A stretch of 30,760 nucleotides of DNA from an uncultured Duncaniella sp. (GCA_910584825.1 CAJUCI010000029.1:1-30760); one strand, 5' to 3'; counted from the stretch's first letter, positions 6,960 through 16,310 are shown. The notes: generated by a model from the sequence alone, not told the origin. Translations and numbers: made by a program.

Positions 6960-8885
6960 TTAATTCTGAATTTTCTTAATGGCTTTTTTGTTGATTTTCA
7001 CTTTGTACTTGGTGCGGAGCTCTTTTACCCAATCAGCCTCGAGCTGCTGCTGGAGGTCGCCGGCAAGTGAAGCCTTCACGTCCGAAGCCTCTTCGGGGGA
7101 TTCAAGCACTTTGTGGCCGTAGGGGAACCATGCCACCCACTTGCCCACAGGTGCGGCCTTCTCACCACCGAATGCGATATTGTCGATGATACCGTTCTCA
7201 CCCTTGGCGGTAAGCACCCGCTCCACCTTCACATCGCGGCCAAAACGGTCATGCAACGTCTTGGCAAGAGAGTCGGTGCCCACGGCGTTAAGCGCGAGAT
7301 AACCCTTGGCCTCAGATGCTACTGAGTCACTTGTGGCAAACACCACATAGCCCTTGAAGCGTGGAGCATCCCAAGCGTAATCGGCACGATGGAGGTTGAA
7401 ATAATCGGCCTGGGCTTTTACGTCGTTTGACGAACGGTCCCACACTCTGCGGTTGCTTATCTCGAACAGCAGGATGCCGTCGCGATATTCGTTGACAAGA
7501 TTTCGGTAATCGGCATTGGTGTCAGTCAGGCGTGTGCGCGCAAGTTTTACCGTAGCCTCGTCAATGCAATCGTCAAGCTCCTGCTTGAAAGCGAGCTTCA
7601 GGTCAGGGGTCTGCTGCATGCCGGCAATGCGTGATGCCACATCCGACACACGGATGTCATGCGCGGGAAATCCTGCAAGCAGAGCAGTTGAATTCTGAAG
7701 TGCCGCCAAAGCATCAGCCCGGTTCGCTGCACTGTCAATGATAGAGTTGGCCTCAGCCACAGCGGCCTCGGATACGTTCACGCCACACTCGCTGCGCAGC
7801 GATGCGAGAAATTCCTTCTGAGGGAGTTTTGAACGTTCGTCACGAGCCATGACTGCCTCGATGTCCTTGCGGGCCTCGTCAAGCGTGGGGAGCGGTTTGT
7901 ATTCAAGTGTCTGAACTATATGGTAGCCATAGGCGGTGGCAAACGGCTCTGACACCTCGCCGGGCTGTAACGAGTAAGCCGCGTTCTCAAACTCAGGCAC
8001 CATCACGCCACGCCCGAAGAATCCGAGATTGCCACCCTGACGGGCCGAACCGGGGTCCTCGCTCTCAGTGCGTGCCAGTTCCTCGAAATCGGCCCCGTTT
8101 TTGAGAAGTGTGGCGATAGAGTCAATCTGAGCCTTCTTCACAGCCGCCTCCTCGGGCAAAAGCCCCTGGGTGAGCTTGAGGATATGACGTGCCGACACAT
8201 CCCCGACAGCCGGACGCTCGTCGACAACCTTGATGATGTGATAGCCGTAAGGCGCATCCTCAATCACAGGCGAAATCTCGCCGACAGGGGTGTCATAGGC
8301 CGCCTTCTCAAACGGATAAGGGAACATATTGGCCTTGATGTAGCCCATGCTTCCGTGATTGCGCTGGGCCGAGCGGTCAATCGAATATTTCACAGCCATC
8401 TCGCCGAAATCCGCACCGGCAAGTATGGCCGAACGGATGGAGTCGAGACGCTGACGGTTGGCTTCGCGCTCGTCAAGCGTGTTGCCGAGCGGGAGCAGGA
8501 TATGGCTCACGCAGCGCGATGTGTACATGCGTGCATATGCCTCGTCGACGAGCCTCTTCTCCACTATCGAGTCGCGGAGATAGGGGGCGGAAAGCTCGGC
8601 GCAGTAGCCGTTGAACTCGTCGAGAAACGATGCTGTGGTGTCAATGCCGGCAGCCTCGGCGTCGGCCACCTTCAGCTTATAGACCACAAACATGTCGACA
8701 TACTCGTCGATGGTCTGGGGCGACACCTGCTGGAGGTTGTTCTTCTTGTATAGGTATTCAAACTCGCTCTGCTTTATGTCCTTGCCGTTGACGGTCATGA
8801 CCACGGGGTCAGACTGGCGGGTTGCTGCGGTGGCCGAGATTATAGCGGCAGCTATGGCGGCCATCGGTATTAGACGTTTTTTCAT
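6960..8885 (-). CDS. periplasmic peptidyl-prolyl cis-trans isomerase with two parvulin domains
   Basis: A SurA/PpiD-like chaperone expected to act in the periplasm on outer-membrane protein folding. The 641 residues start with a signal peptide (about 1-21, ending ATAA), then an N-terminal chaperone segment. Two rotamase (parvulin) domains follow, at about 125-225 (VSHILLPLG ... GYHIIKVVD) and 229-335 (ARHILKLT ... GYHIVQTLEYK). The C-terminal 300 residues are helical and unassigned. It is longer than E. coli SurA (428 residues), which suggests a fused C-terminal chaperone part. It follows guaB on the same strand after a 175-base gap holding a terminator-like hairpin, so it probably has its own promoter; none could be identified. 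Confidence 0.92.
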   Translation of the reverse strand: MKKRLIPMAAIAAAIISATAATRQSDPVVMTVNGKDIKQSEFEYLYKKNNLQQVSPQTIDEYVDMFVVYKLKVADAEAAGIDTTASFLDEFNGYCAELSAPYLRDSIVEKRLVDEAYARMYTSRCVSHILLPLGNTLDEREANRQRLDSIRSAILAGADFGEMAVKYSIDRSAQRNHGSMGYIKANMFPYPFEKAAYDTPVGEISPVIEDAPYGYHIIKVVDERPAVGDVSARHILKLTQGLLPEEAAVKKAQIDSIATLLKNGADFEELARTESEDPGSARQGGNLGFFGRGVMVPEFENAAYSLQPGEVSEPFATAYGYHIVQTLEYKPLPTLDEARKDIEAVMARDERSKLPQKEFLASLRSECGVNVSEAAVAEANSIIDSAANRADALAALQNSTALLAGFPAHDIRVSDVASRIAGMQQTPDLKLAFKQELDDCIDEATVKLARTRLTDTNADYRNLVNEYRDGILLFEISNRRVWDRSSNDVKAQADYFNLHRADYAWDAPRFKGYVVFATSDSVASEAKGYLALNAVGTDSLAKTLHDRFGRDVKVERVLTAKGENGIIDNIAFGGEKAAPVGKWVAWFPYGHKVLESPEEASDVKASLAGDLQQQLEADWVKELRTKYKVKINKKAIKKIQN

Positions 8886-8991
8886 TGTTACAATATGGGG
8901 GTATACTCATTAATAACGACTTTTGCGCTCCAATATTGCACCTGTCGCACTTTGCACTGCGATTTTTAGACGACCTCACATATACATATAA

Positions 8992-9032
8992 ATTGAGCCT
9001 CAAACCGGAGACTGTCCGATTCAAGGCTCAAT
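8992..9032 (-). terminator. probable guaB terminator hairpin
   Basis: ATTGAGCCT (8992-9000) pairs with AGGCTCAAT (9024-9032). The stem extends inwards with a few mismatches and closes on TCCGG/TCGGA. It lies 29 bases past the guaB stop on the minus strand and is followed there by a T-rich TTTATATG. The U-tract is weak, so function is likely but not certain. Confidence 0.55.
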
Positions 9033-9060
9033 GCTATTCGCTATGCTATAAAGCTCTCTA

Positions 9061-10539
9061 TCAGCGGCTCGATGCGCTGTAGTTGGGAGCCTCGCTTGTG
9101 ATGGCTACGTCGTGGGGATGGCTCTCGGCAACACCGGCATTGGTGATGCGGGTAAACTTGGCCTCGTGCAGACGCTCGATGTCAGCCGCGCCGCAATAGC
9201 CCATGCCTGAACGCAGACCGCCCAGCATCTGATAAACCACCTCATAGAGCATGCCCTTGTAGGGAACGCGGGCGGCGATACCTTCGGGCACGAGTTTCTT
9301 GGTGTCGGTCTCGTTGCCCTGGAAGTAACGGTCCTTTGAACCCTTCTCCATAGCCTCGAGCGAACCCATGCCGCGATATGACTTGTACTTACGGCCATTG
9401 TAGATGATGGTGTCGCCGGGCGACTCCTCGACGCCGGCGAGCATACCGCCGAGCATCACCGAGTAGGCACCTGCGGCGAGGGCCTTGACAATATCTCCCG
9501 AGTAGCGGATGCCACCGTCAGCGATAAGGGGCACACCTGTGCCCTTGAGGGCCTTGGCCACGTCATAGACTGCGCTGAGCTGGGGTACACCAACACCGGC
9601 TATGATACGTGTTGTGCAGATTGAACCCGGGCCGATGCCTACCTTGACACCGTCAGCACCGTTGTCCACGAGATAACGGGCAGCCTCGCCTGTGGCGATG
9701 TTGCCGACCACAACGTCAATCTGGGGGTACTTCTCCTTAATGGCACGAAGCACACCGATTACGCCGCGTGAATGACCGTGGGCAGTGTCGATGACGATAG
9801 CGTCGGCACCGGCCTCAACGAGGGCGTCGACGCGCTCCATCGAGTCGGGGGTGACACCCACGCCGGCAGCCACGCGCAGACGACCGAGACGGTCCTTGCA
9901 TGCGTTGGGCTTATCTTTGGCCTTGGTAATATCCTTATATGTTACGAGGCCCACGAGACGGTTGTCGCTGTCGACCACCGGGAGCTTCTCTATCTTATGC
10001 TGCTGGAGTATCTGGGCTGCCTCCTCGAGGTCGGTCGACTGATTGGTGGTGATGAGATTCTCGCTCGTCATCACCTCGTCGATAGGACGCTGGAGGTCCT
10101 GCTCGAAACGCAGGTCACGGTTGGTAACGATGCCCACGAGCTTGCGGTCATCATCAACAACTGGGATGCCGCCGATGTGATATTCCTTCATCATGGCGAG
10201 GGCGTCGGCCACAGTCGAGCCGCGACGGATGGTGACGGGGTCATAAATCATGCCATTCTCGGCACGTTTCACCGCATGCACCTGACGCGCCTGCTCGGCG
10301 ATAGGCATGTTCTTGTGTATCACACCGATGCCACCTTCGCGGGCAATGGCTATAGCCAAAGCGGCCTCGGTGACGGTGTCCATGGCTGCCGACACAAGGG
10401 GCACGTTGAGCGTGATGTTGCGTGAAAAACGGGTGGTGAGATTTACTTCGCGGGGCAATACTTCCGAATAAGCCGGAATAAGGAGGACATCATCAAATGT
10501 GAGTCCGTCCATTTTTACTCGATCAGCAATAAATGACAT
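9061..10539 (-). CDS. guaB: inosine-5'-monophosphate dehydrogenase
   Basis: Oxidises IMP to XMP with NAD+, the committed step of guanine nucleotide synthesis. From ATG at 10539 the protein is 492 residues, the usual length. It has a split (beta/alpha)8 barrel with two CBS domains inserted (about 95-215; GGIPVVDDD and KLPVVDSDNRLVG) and the active-site loop GPGSICTTR with catalytic Cys308. The phosphate-binding GGIRYSGD segment and the C-terminal catalytic flap follow. The longer frame starting at 10596 uses TTG and runs through the promoter, so it is rejected. It is 64 bases downstream of the IMPase-family gene's stop but has its own promoter. Confidence 0.97.
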   Translation of the reverse strand: MSFIADRVKMDGLTFDDVLLIPAYSEVLPREVNLTTRFSRNITLNVPLVSAAMDTVTEAALAIAIAREGGIGVIHKNMPIAEQARQVHAVKRAENGMIYDPVTIRRGSTVADALAMMKEYHIGGIPVVDDDRKLVGIVTNRDLRFEQDLQRPIDEVMTSENLITTNQSTDLEEAAQILQQHKIEKLPVVDSDNRLVGLVTYKDITKAKDKPNACKDRLGRLRVAAGVGVTPDSMERVDALVEAGADAIVIDTAHGHSRGVIGVLRAIKEKYPQIDVVVGNIATGEAARYLVDNGADGVKVGIGPGSICTTRIIAGVGVPQLSAVYDVAKALKGTGVPLIADGGIRYSGDIVKALAAGAYSVMLGGMLAGVEESPGDTIIYNGRKYKSYRGMGSLEAMEKGSKDRYFQGNETDTKKLVPEGIAARVPYKGMLYEVVYQMLGGLRSGMGYCGAADIERLHEAKFTRITNAGVAESHPHDVAITSEAPNYSASSR

Positions 10540-10560
10540 AAAGACTAAGTTTATTGCGTG

Positions 10561-10594
10561 CAAAGGTAACAATTTTCTGCAAATTAAATGCAAC
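10561..10594 (-). promoter_or_regulatory. guaB promoter
   Basis: On the minus strand TACCTTTG (10561-10568) matches the Bacteroidetes -7 consensus TAnnTTTG. A weaker GTTG (10591-10594) lies 22 bases upstream as the -33 element. The box ends 21 bases before the guaB ATG, giving a leader of roughly 15 bases. Confidence 0.6.
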
Positions 10595-10603
10595 AAATCG
10601 GCC

Positions 10604-11362
10604 TTAAATATTCAACAATCTCAATAATTGGTCATGGATGGCCTGCGGACCGCACACCACCGATATGCCCCGGTCGGGACGGAAACGTGTGCACACACCT
10701 CCGGCCTCACTGAGAATCAGCGTTGCCGCGTTCACATCCCACTCATGAAGATTCATCTCCCAGTATCCGCCGAGAAATCCCGCCGCCACATAGCACATGT
10801 CGGCCGCAGCCGACCCGAGGCGGCGTATGTCACGCACCAGCGGGAGTATGCGGGCAAGATTGTCAAGATTGTTGTCGGGGTTGACATCCTTGTCGACCGG
10901 GAAGCCGGTCGAAATCACCGAACGTGACAGTTTGACCTCTTGCGACACTCGGATAGGCTCGCCGTTGAGCCAAGCCCCCTTTCCGCGCTCGGCACTGAAC
11001 ATCTCGCCCATGGCCGGGAGATACACCACACCATACTCAGTGCGCCCGTCGCGCTCCACACCTATGCTTATGGCCCACAGCGGTATGCCTGAGAAGAAAT
11101 TTGTGGTGCCGTCGATGGGGTCAATCACCCAGCGGTATCCGGCAGTGCCGTCAGTCTCGCCCGACTCTTCCGAGAGTATCGAATGGTCAGGGTAATGCGT
11201 GCGTATGAACTCCTTTATCAGCGTCTCGCACTTACGGTCAGCGATAGTGACTATGTCGCTGTCATTGAGTTTGTTCTCTACCGTAAGTATATCATGGTGG
11301 CGGAAATATGTCATCGCCACATCACCCGCACGGCGTGCGAGGTCTATTATCTCGTCTAACAT
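10604..11362 (-). CDS. inositol monophosphatase family protein
   Basis: Mg2+-dependent phosphomonoesterase of the IMPase/CysQ/FBPase superfamily. The 252 residues show the metal-site motifs in order: SEESGE (64-69, Glu65/Glu66), DPIDGTTNF (81-89, Asp81 and Asp84) and EWDVNAA near residue 207. The length fits SuhB/IMPase enzymes. The substrate cannot be decided from sequence: inositol-1-phosphate, 3'-phosphoadenosine phosphate and other sugar phosphates are all possible in this family. It lies upstream of guaB on the same strand with 64 bases between coding regions. Confidence 0.9.
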   Translation of the reverse strand: MLDEIIDLARRAGDVAMTYFRHHDILTVENKLNDSDIVTIADRKCETLIKEFIRTHYPDHSILSEESGETDGTAGYRWVIDPIDGTTNFFSGIPLWAISIGVERDGRTEYGVVYLPAMGEMFSAERGKGAWLNGEPIRVSQEVKLSRSVISTGFPVDKDVNPDNNLDNLARILPLVRDIRRLGSAAADMCYVAAGFLGGYWEMNLHEWDVNAATLILSEAGGVCTRFRPDRGISVVCGPQAIHDQLLRLLNI

Positions 11363-11458
11363 TACGAATTGATTGTTATATATAATAAACGTTTTCAGGT
11401 CTCGTAAAATTTCACCGTGCCTGAAATATAACAGGCGTCCATGAATTTGGCACGAAAA

Positions 11459-11490
11459 TTTGAAGAGTCAACTAAAAATATGTAGCTTTG
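11459..11490 (+). promoter_or_regulatory. promoter of the L,D-transpeptidase gene
   Basis: TTTG (11459-11462), 20 bases, then TAGCTTTG (11483-11490): a full match to the Bacteroidetes -33/-7 consensus. The ATG starts at 11495, only four bases after the -7 box, so the transcript would have almost no leader. Confidence 0.8.
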
Positions 11491-11494
11491 CATT

Positions 11495-12139
11495 ATGAAA
11501 AACCTGACCGTGCTTCTTTCCATCATATGCCTCTCCGTCACATCTCCCGCGAAAGCCGACATCGACGATTCGCCGGCCACCACTATGGCCGACGGCTACG
11601 AGCTGTCGCCTCAGACAGTTGAGCTGGTGAGCAAATACAAGCGCACCCTCGCACCCGACCTGCCCGAGCCGGAGCGGTGGGATGAGCTTGACTCGCCCTA
11701 CTCGGCCGCACCCGGCAGAATGAGACTGGTCAAGAATATCGTCGTGGACAAGCCCCACACCCGCCTTTACGTGATGAATGTGTTTGGCGACACCCTGTCG
11801 CGCTATCGTGTTTGCGCCTCCAAGGAGCGCGGGCAGAAATCGGGCAAGGATGACTGGCGCACTCCCGAGGGGACGTTCAAGATTTACGGCGTGTATAACT
11901 CCACTGACTGGACATACAAGGACACGCAGGACAAGTGCTACGGCCCGTTTTTCATCGCCCTGTGGACTCCGCCGTTCTATGGCATAGGCATCCACGGCAC
12001 CAATGCCCCCTACTCCGTCCCCGGCCGCCGAAGCCACGGCTGCATGCGCATGCACAACGAGGACATCATGCGTGTGCGTCAGATGGTAGACAAAGACTCA
12101 CGCGTGACCGTCATGCCGGACCCCGTGGAGAAGAATTAA
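11495..12139 (+). CDS. L,D-transpeptidase (YkuD domain)
   Basis: Predicted periplasmic enzyme of the ErfK/YbiS/YcfS/YnhG (YkuD) family, which forms 3-3 crosslinks in peptidoglycan, attaches proteins to it or trims it by a cysteine mechanism. The 214 residues start with a signal peptide (about 1-21, ending SPAKA). The YkuD domain spans about 78-210. The catalytic signature is present: His167 in GIGIHGTN and Cys183 in SHGCMRM. The start sits directly behind a consensus promoter. The gene converges on the DUF2400 gene across twin hairpins. Which of the possible reactions it performs is not shown by the sequence. Confidence 0.92.
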   Translation: MKNLTVLLSIICLSVTSPAKADIDDSPATTMADGYELSPQTVELVSKYKRTLAPDLPEPERWDELDSPYSAAPGRMRLVKNIVVDKPHTRLYVMNVFGDTLSRYRVCASKERGQKSGKDDWRTPEGTFKIYGVYNSTDWTYKDTQDKCYGPFFIALWTPPFYGIGIHGTNAPYSVPGRRSHGCMRMHNEDIMRVRQMVDKDSRVTVMPDPVEKN

Positions 12140-12154
12140 AAATTTAAAATGAAA

Positions 12155-12262
12155 AATTAAAAATTGGCTTCGCGAGACTTCTGGACGCGGAGCCAATTTA
12201 ATTATCATTTTGCCCGTAATTAAAAATTGGCTTCGCGAGGCTTTTGGACCACGGAGCCAATT
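12155..12262. terminator. two tandem copies of a terminator-like hairpin between convergent genes
   Basis: A 22-base direct repeat occurs at 12155-12176 and 12218-12239 (63-base period). Each copy opens a hairpin: AATTGGCTTCGCG pairs with CGCGGAGCCAATT (12162-12198), and AATTGGCTTCG pairs with CGGAGCCAATT (12225-12262). Both strands have A/T runs beside the stems, so either can terminate transcripts from the L,D-transpeptidase (+) and the DUF2400 gene (-). The loops differ while the arms are kept. Confidence 0.75.
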
Positions 12263-12295
12263 TTAAATTTTCAATTCTCAATTTTAAATTCTCCG

Positions 12296-13069
12296 TCAGA
12301 GTTTCATTCCTATGCCGAAGAGGGCGTAGTCGTAGATGACGGGGTCGGTGGGGTTGTAGCGGCGGAGGTTGGCGGTGAGTTCGAGCACGGCGCGGCGGTC
12401 GTCACTCTTGCGGGTGAGCAGTCCCAGCTCACGCGACACATCACCCACATGCACATCAAGAGGGATATATAATTGTGAGGGCTTAATCACGTCCCACACT
12501 CCCATATCAACTATGCCGTCATTACGCACGAGCCATCTCAGGGCCATGTTGACACGCTTGAGGGCCGTGGTCGAGAGGTTCTGAGGCAGACAGCGCGAGG
12601 CCATCGAGGCGTCTGCCCCGGCCCCATTGGCCTCGGCAAGCTCGCGGTTGATACCCTCGACGAGCCGCCACGACGGCAGTTCGGCATCGGCTATACCCTC
12701 ACTCCGTCCGAATTCCTGAAGCGTACCATTCCCGGCATAAATCCGGCGCAGTCCACGCATGAAGTATTTGAAATGACGGTTGAAGAATGTGCGGTGTATG
12801 TTGCCGTCGTCGTCAAGGTCTTCGTAACCCTCATCCATCATGTATGCATAGGGCTTATTATCCATGAGCGAGAGCATCCTGTCGCAGTCGCGGCATATCA
12901 TCCTGCGGTTGCCCCACGCGATGGCCGAGGTCAGGAGCGAGGCAATCTCTATATCCCTGACATCCTCAAACCGGCGCGGGAACTGCACGGGGTCATCAGC
13001 AATAAACTCCGGGGCATTGATGCGCAATGCCTCGGAGTCTAAAAGTTCTTTAAGTTCGTTGTCGGTCAT
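12296..13069 (-). CDS. DUF2400 / TIGR02757 family protein
   Basis: 257 residues, matching the family length, with the typical opening (RFEDVRDIEIASLLTSAIAW at about 32-51) and NMALRWLVR later on. The family is common in Bacteroidetes and has no established function that I can state. Its start overlaps the stop of the upstream thioredoxin-like gene by one base (TGATG at 13067-13071), so the two are probably translationally coupled. Confidence 0.88.
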   Translation of the reverse strand: MTDNELKELLDSEALRINAPEFIADDPVQFPRRFEDVRDIEIASLLTSAIAWGNRRMICRDCDRMLSLMDNKPYAYMMDEGYEDLDDDGNIHRTFFNRHFKYFMRGLRRIYAGNGTLQEFGRSEGIADAELPSWRLVEGINRELAEANGAGADASMASRCLPQNLSTTALKRVNMALRWLVRNDGIVDMGVWDVIKPSQLYIPLDVHVGDVSRELGLLTRKSDDRRAVLELTANLRRYNPTDPVIYDYALFGIGMKL

Positions 13070-14172
13070 CAGAAAGCGGCTACAGTGTCGGCAGGCACAA
13101 TTTTTGCGGCGGGAATCACCTCAGAAGCCTCGGGCTTGTAGGATGCCATTGCGGCGTCTACGTCGCTCACGAGGTCGGCACCCTGCTTGTCACGCGACAC
13201 GATGATGCCCTCGGGGTTGATGAGAAGGATGCAGGGGATGCCCTGAATGCCGTAAAGGTCAGTCGGGATGGTCTGGGCGTTGATGATGCAGGGCCAGGGA
13301 AGTTCGTGACGCTTGATAGCCTCCTCGGTGTCCGCAGGCTTATCCCACACGGCCACGCCTACGACGTCAAGTCCTTTGTCCTTATACTTGGCATAAAGCT
13401 CCTTGATAACCTTGAGCTGACGCACACAGGGACCGCACCAGCTGGCCCAGAAGTCTACGATGGTGTAGCGGCCGGGCTTGACATAGTCACTGAGCTTTTC
13501 GGTCTTGCCGTTATACTCTACGGTGAAATCCTTGTAGTGCTTTCCCTCGCCGGTCTCAGCCTGGATGCGGAGTGTCTTGTTGAGGGCCTGGGCCTGCTTG
13601 GATGATGCAAGGACAGGGTTGGCCGCGATGTCAGCCTCAAGCTCATCGACCGACTTCTCATACGCGCCCTGCATATACATGAAGAGGCCGAGAATATTGT
13701 CCTTGTTCTCATTATACGCCTTGGCGGGAATGCCCTCATACTGCGCCTCAAGCTCCTTGCCCTTGGCCATCTGGATGGAGTCATTGCGGTCAAGAGCATT
13801 GTAAGCCTTGGCTATGTCGCCCATCTCCTTCTGATAACCGACATATTTCTCGTTAAGGGCTGTGCCCGAAGGTGTTCCCTTCTCGTCGATGGTCACTGTA
13901 CCCTCCTCAAGGAAGAATATCGGGCCACGTTTGCCGCTGACCATAATGCGGCCAATCACGGGCGCGTCGATATGTCCCTCAAACTTCACCACGCCGTCAC
14001 TGACGATGACTGAATCCATCTTCTGGGCAGAATCCCAGTTGACGAGATAAGCCATAGTGTTGTTGGCATCGGCACCTACGGGAAATGTGACTGTGTAGTT
14101 GGGCTGTGCCTCGATGGCACATGCGCTCATAGCGAGAAGCACGCCCGAAAGTAGAAATGCTGTCTTTGACAT
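13069..14172 (-). CDS. TlpA-like thioredoxin-fold protein with DUF4369-type N-terminus
   Basis: Predicted envelope thiol-disulfide oxidoreductase. From ATG at 14172 it has 367 residues. A signal sequence ending LLAMSAC may be a lipobox (Cys18), which would anchor it as a lipoprotein. An N-terminal beta domain of the DUF4369 kind follows (about 25-110), then a helical linker and a C-terminal AhpC/TSA-TlpA domain. The redox motif is WASWCGPC (Cys246, Cys249) and the cis-Pro loop is GIQGIPCILL. The frame from 14184 begins with TTG and adds only four residues, so ATG is preferred. It is coupled to the DUF2400 gene. The substrate is unknown. Confidence 0.9.
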   Translation of the reverse strand: MSKTAFLLSGVLLAMSACAIEAQPNYTVTFPVGADANNTMAYLVNWDSAQKMDSVIVSDGVVKFEGHIDAPVIGRIMVSGKRGPIFFLEEGTVTIDEKGTPSGTALNEKYVGYQKEMGDIAKAYNALDRNDSIQMAKGKELEAQYEGIPAKAYNENKDNILGLFMYMQGAYEKSVDELEADIAANPVLASSKQAQALNKTLRIQAETGEGKHYKDFTVEYNGKTEKLSDYVKPGRYTIVDFWASWCGPCVRQLKVIKELYAKYKDKGLDVVGVAVWDKPADTEEAIKRHELPWPCIINAQTIPTDLYGIQGIPCILLINPEGIIVSRDKQGADLVSDVDAAMASYKPEASEVIPAAKIVPADTVAAF

Positions 14173-14234
14173 CTTACCCTTCAAAATAATACGGAATAAT
14201 ATGATTTATTATACAATATATCACTGTTTCTATA

Positions 14235-16247
14235 TCACTGTCGCTTCAGGCGGAGCACCTGGGCCGAGCGCGGGGGCATGTATAGGCGCAGCCATTCGCG
14301 TCCGGCGGGAGCAAAGAGGGGGTCGTGCTGAGTGAGGTGATGCACACTCTCGTCAATATTGCCATAGCCTCCGTATTTCGGGGAGTCGGTCGAAAGCACT
14401 ACCTCATACTCTCCCGCAGGGGCGAGGATGCCATAGCCGGTGAACGACTTGGTGGGGCTGAAATTGAATACAAACACGAGGTCGCCGCGCATGAACGCGA
14501 GCACCTGGTCATCGTCCTTCTCCCACAGCTTCACCACGGGAAGTGCCTGGAAGTTGTAGACACCCGAAATGGTGTGGACCATATCATTGTCAAAGGCGTT
14601 GAGGAATCGGTATTTCAGCTCCTCGCGGTCTACGAGGTCCCACTGGCGGCGTGCATACTTGTAGCTCCAGCCGTTGCCCTCGCGGGGGAAGTCAATCCAC
14701 TCGGGGTGGCCGAACTCGTTACCCATGAAGTTGAGATAGCCGCCGTTGATGGTCGAGGCCGTCACGAGACGTATCATCTTGTGCAGGGCCATGCCACGGG
14801 CCACAACCATGTTGTCGTCATCCTTCATCATGTGCCAGTACATCTCCTTGTCTATGAGACGGAAGATGACCGTCTTGTCACCCACAAGGGCCTGGTCATG
14901 ACTCTCGACATACGAGATGGTCTTCTCGTCAGCGCGACGGTTGGTCAGCTCCCAGAATATCGAGGTGGGCTTCCAGTCCTCGTCCTTGCGCTCCTTGAGT
15001 GTCTTAATCCAATAGTCGGGGATACCCATTGCCATGCGGTAGTCAAAGCCCATTCCGCCGTCCTTGAACGGGACAGCCAGACCGGGCATACCGCTCATCT
15101 CCTCGGCGATGGTTATGGCCGAGGGGTTAATCTCATGAATGAGCTTGTTGGCAAGGGTGAGATATGTGATGGCATTGGTGTCCTGCGAACCGTTGTAATA
15201 GTCGTCATACGAGCCGAAAGCCTGCCCGAGACCGTGGCTATAGTAGAGCATGGATGTCACGCCGTCGAAACGGAAGCCGTCAAACTTGAACTCCTGAAGC
15301 CAGTATTTGCAGTTGGAGAGGAGGAAGTTGATGACATCGTTCTTGCCATAGTCAAAGCAGAGCGAGTCCCACGCGGGATGCTCACGGCGTCCGTCGCCGT
15401 AGAAATACTGGTCATACGACCCGTCGAGACGGCCAAGGCCCTCCACCTCGTTCTTGACAGCATGGCTGTGCACGATGTCCATAATCACAGCTATGCCCAG
15501 CTCATGAGCGCGGTCAATGAGACTCTTCAGCTCCTCGGGTGTGCCGAAACGGCTCGATGGAGCGTAGAAACTGGAGACATGATAGCCGAACGAGCCGTAA
15601 TAGGGATGCTCCTGGATAGCCATAATCTGGATGGCGTTGTAACCGTCGGCTGCGATGCGGGGGAGGATAAGGTCGCGGAACTCGGTGTAGGTGCCAATCC
15701 CCTCCTTCTCCTGCGCCATACCTATGTGGCACTCATATATGAGGAGCGGACGTGTGTCGGGACGGAAACGCTTTACCTTCCATTTGTATGGTTCAGGCGA
15801 CCATACCTGAGCCGAGAACACATGGGTGTTCTCATCCTGCACCACACGGGTGGCATAGGCCGGGATGCGCTCGCCGCTGCCGCCGTCCCATGTGACAATC
15901 ATCTTGTAAAGGTCGCCGTGATGTATTGCCTCGGGCTTGAGTTTAAGCTCCCATACGCCGTTCTTCTTGGGCTTGAGAGCATATTTCTTCATCTCCTTCC
16001 ACTTGGAGAAATCGCCGATAAGAGTGATTGATGTGGCATTCGGAGCCCATTCGCGGAACACCCATCCGTCGGCTGTGCGATGCAGGCCGAAATAGTTGTG
16101 GGCGTTGGCAAATGTGTCGAGCTTGCCGTCAGGGCCGCATAGCTCGAGTTCTTTATTTACGGCGTCGTTATGACGTCCAATGATTGCGGGAGCATACGGC
16201 TCGAGCCAAGGGTCATTCTTGAGGATGTTGAGAGTCTTTTTTTTCAT
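14235..16247 (-). CDS. glgB: 1,4-alpha-glucan branching enzyme (eukaryote-like GH13)
   Basis: Forms alpha-1,6 branches in glycogen. It has 670 residues: an N-terminal CBM48 domain (about 50-145), a GH13 catalytic barrel (about 165-540) and a C-terminal all-beta domain. Catalytic regions: DIVHSHAVKN (257-266), GFRFDGVTSM with nucleophile Asp328, TIAEEMSGMP with acid/base Glu382, and VESHDQALVGDK with Asp451. Residues such as AEEMSGMP and ESHDQALVGDK resemble eukaryotic GBE1 more than E. coli GlgB. No other glycogen gene is adjacent. A -7 box at 16311-16318 suggests its own promoter behind the kinase-like gene. Confidence 0.96.
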   Translation of the reverse strand: MKKKTLNILKNDPWLEPYAPAIIGRHNDAVNKELELCGPDGKLDTFANAHNYFGLHRTADGWVFREWAPNATSITLIGDFSKWKEMKKYALKPKKNGVWELKLKPEAIHHGDLYKMIVTWDGGSGERIPAYATRVVQDENTHVFSAQVWSPEPYKWKVKRFRPDTRPLLIYECHIGMAQEKEGIGTYTEFRDLILPRIAADGYNAIQIMAIQEHPYYGSFGYHVSSFYAPSSRFGTPEELKSLIDRAHELGIAVIMDIVHSHAVKNEVEGLGRLDGSYDQYFYGDGRREHPAWDSLCFDYGKNDVINFLLSNCKYWLQEFKFDGFRFDGVTSMLYYSHGLGQAFGSYDDYYNGSQDTNAITYLTLANKLIHEINPSAITIAEEMSGMPGLAVPFKDGGMGFDYRMAMGIPDYWIKTLKERKDEDWKPTSIFWELTNRRADEKTISYVESHDQALVGDKTVIFRLIDKEMYWHMMKDDDNMVVARGMALHKMIRLVTASTINGGYLNFMGNEFGHPEWIDFPREGNGWSYKYARRQWDLVDREELKYRFLNAFDNDMVHTISGVYNFQALPVVKLWEKDDDQVLAFMRGDLVFVFNFSPTKSFTGYGILAPAGEYEVVLSTDSPKYGGYGNIDESVHHLTQHDPLFAPAGREWLRLYMPPRSAQVLRLKRQ

Positions 16248-16310
16248 ATTTGACGATTATAATCGGGAGAGGATGATGTGTGTGAAGAGATTTATTTATA
16301 GTTCACGCAA

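Noticed and set aside
10540..10596. N-terminal extension of IMP dehydrogenase
   Set aside because: Starts with TTG and passes through the -7 box; the family N-terminus begins at the ATG at 10539.
14325..16031. 568-residue plus-strand frame
   Set aside because: Antisense to glgB, which has all catalytic motifs; the product has no recognisable domain. Long antisense frames arise from the codon bias of this G+C-rich coding DNA.
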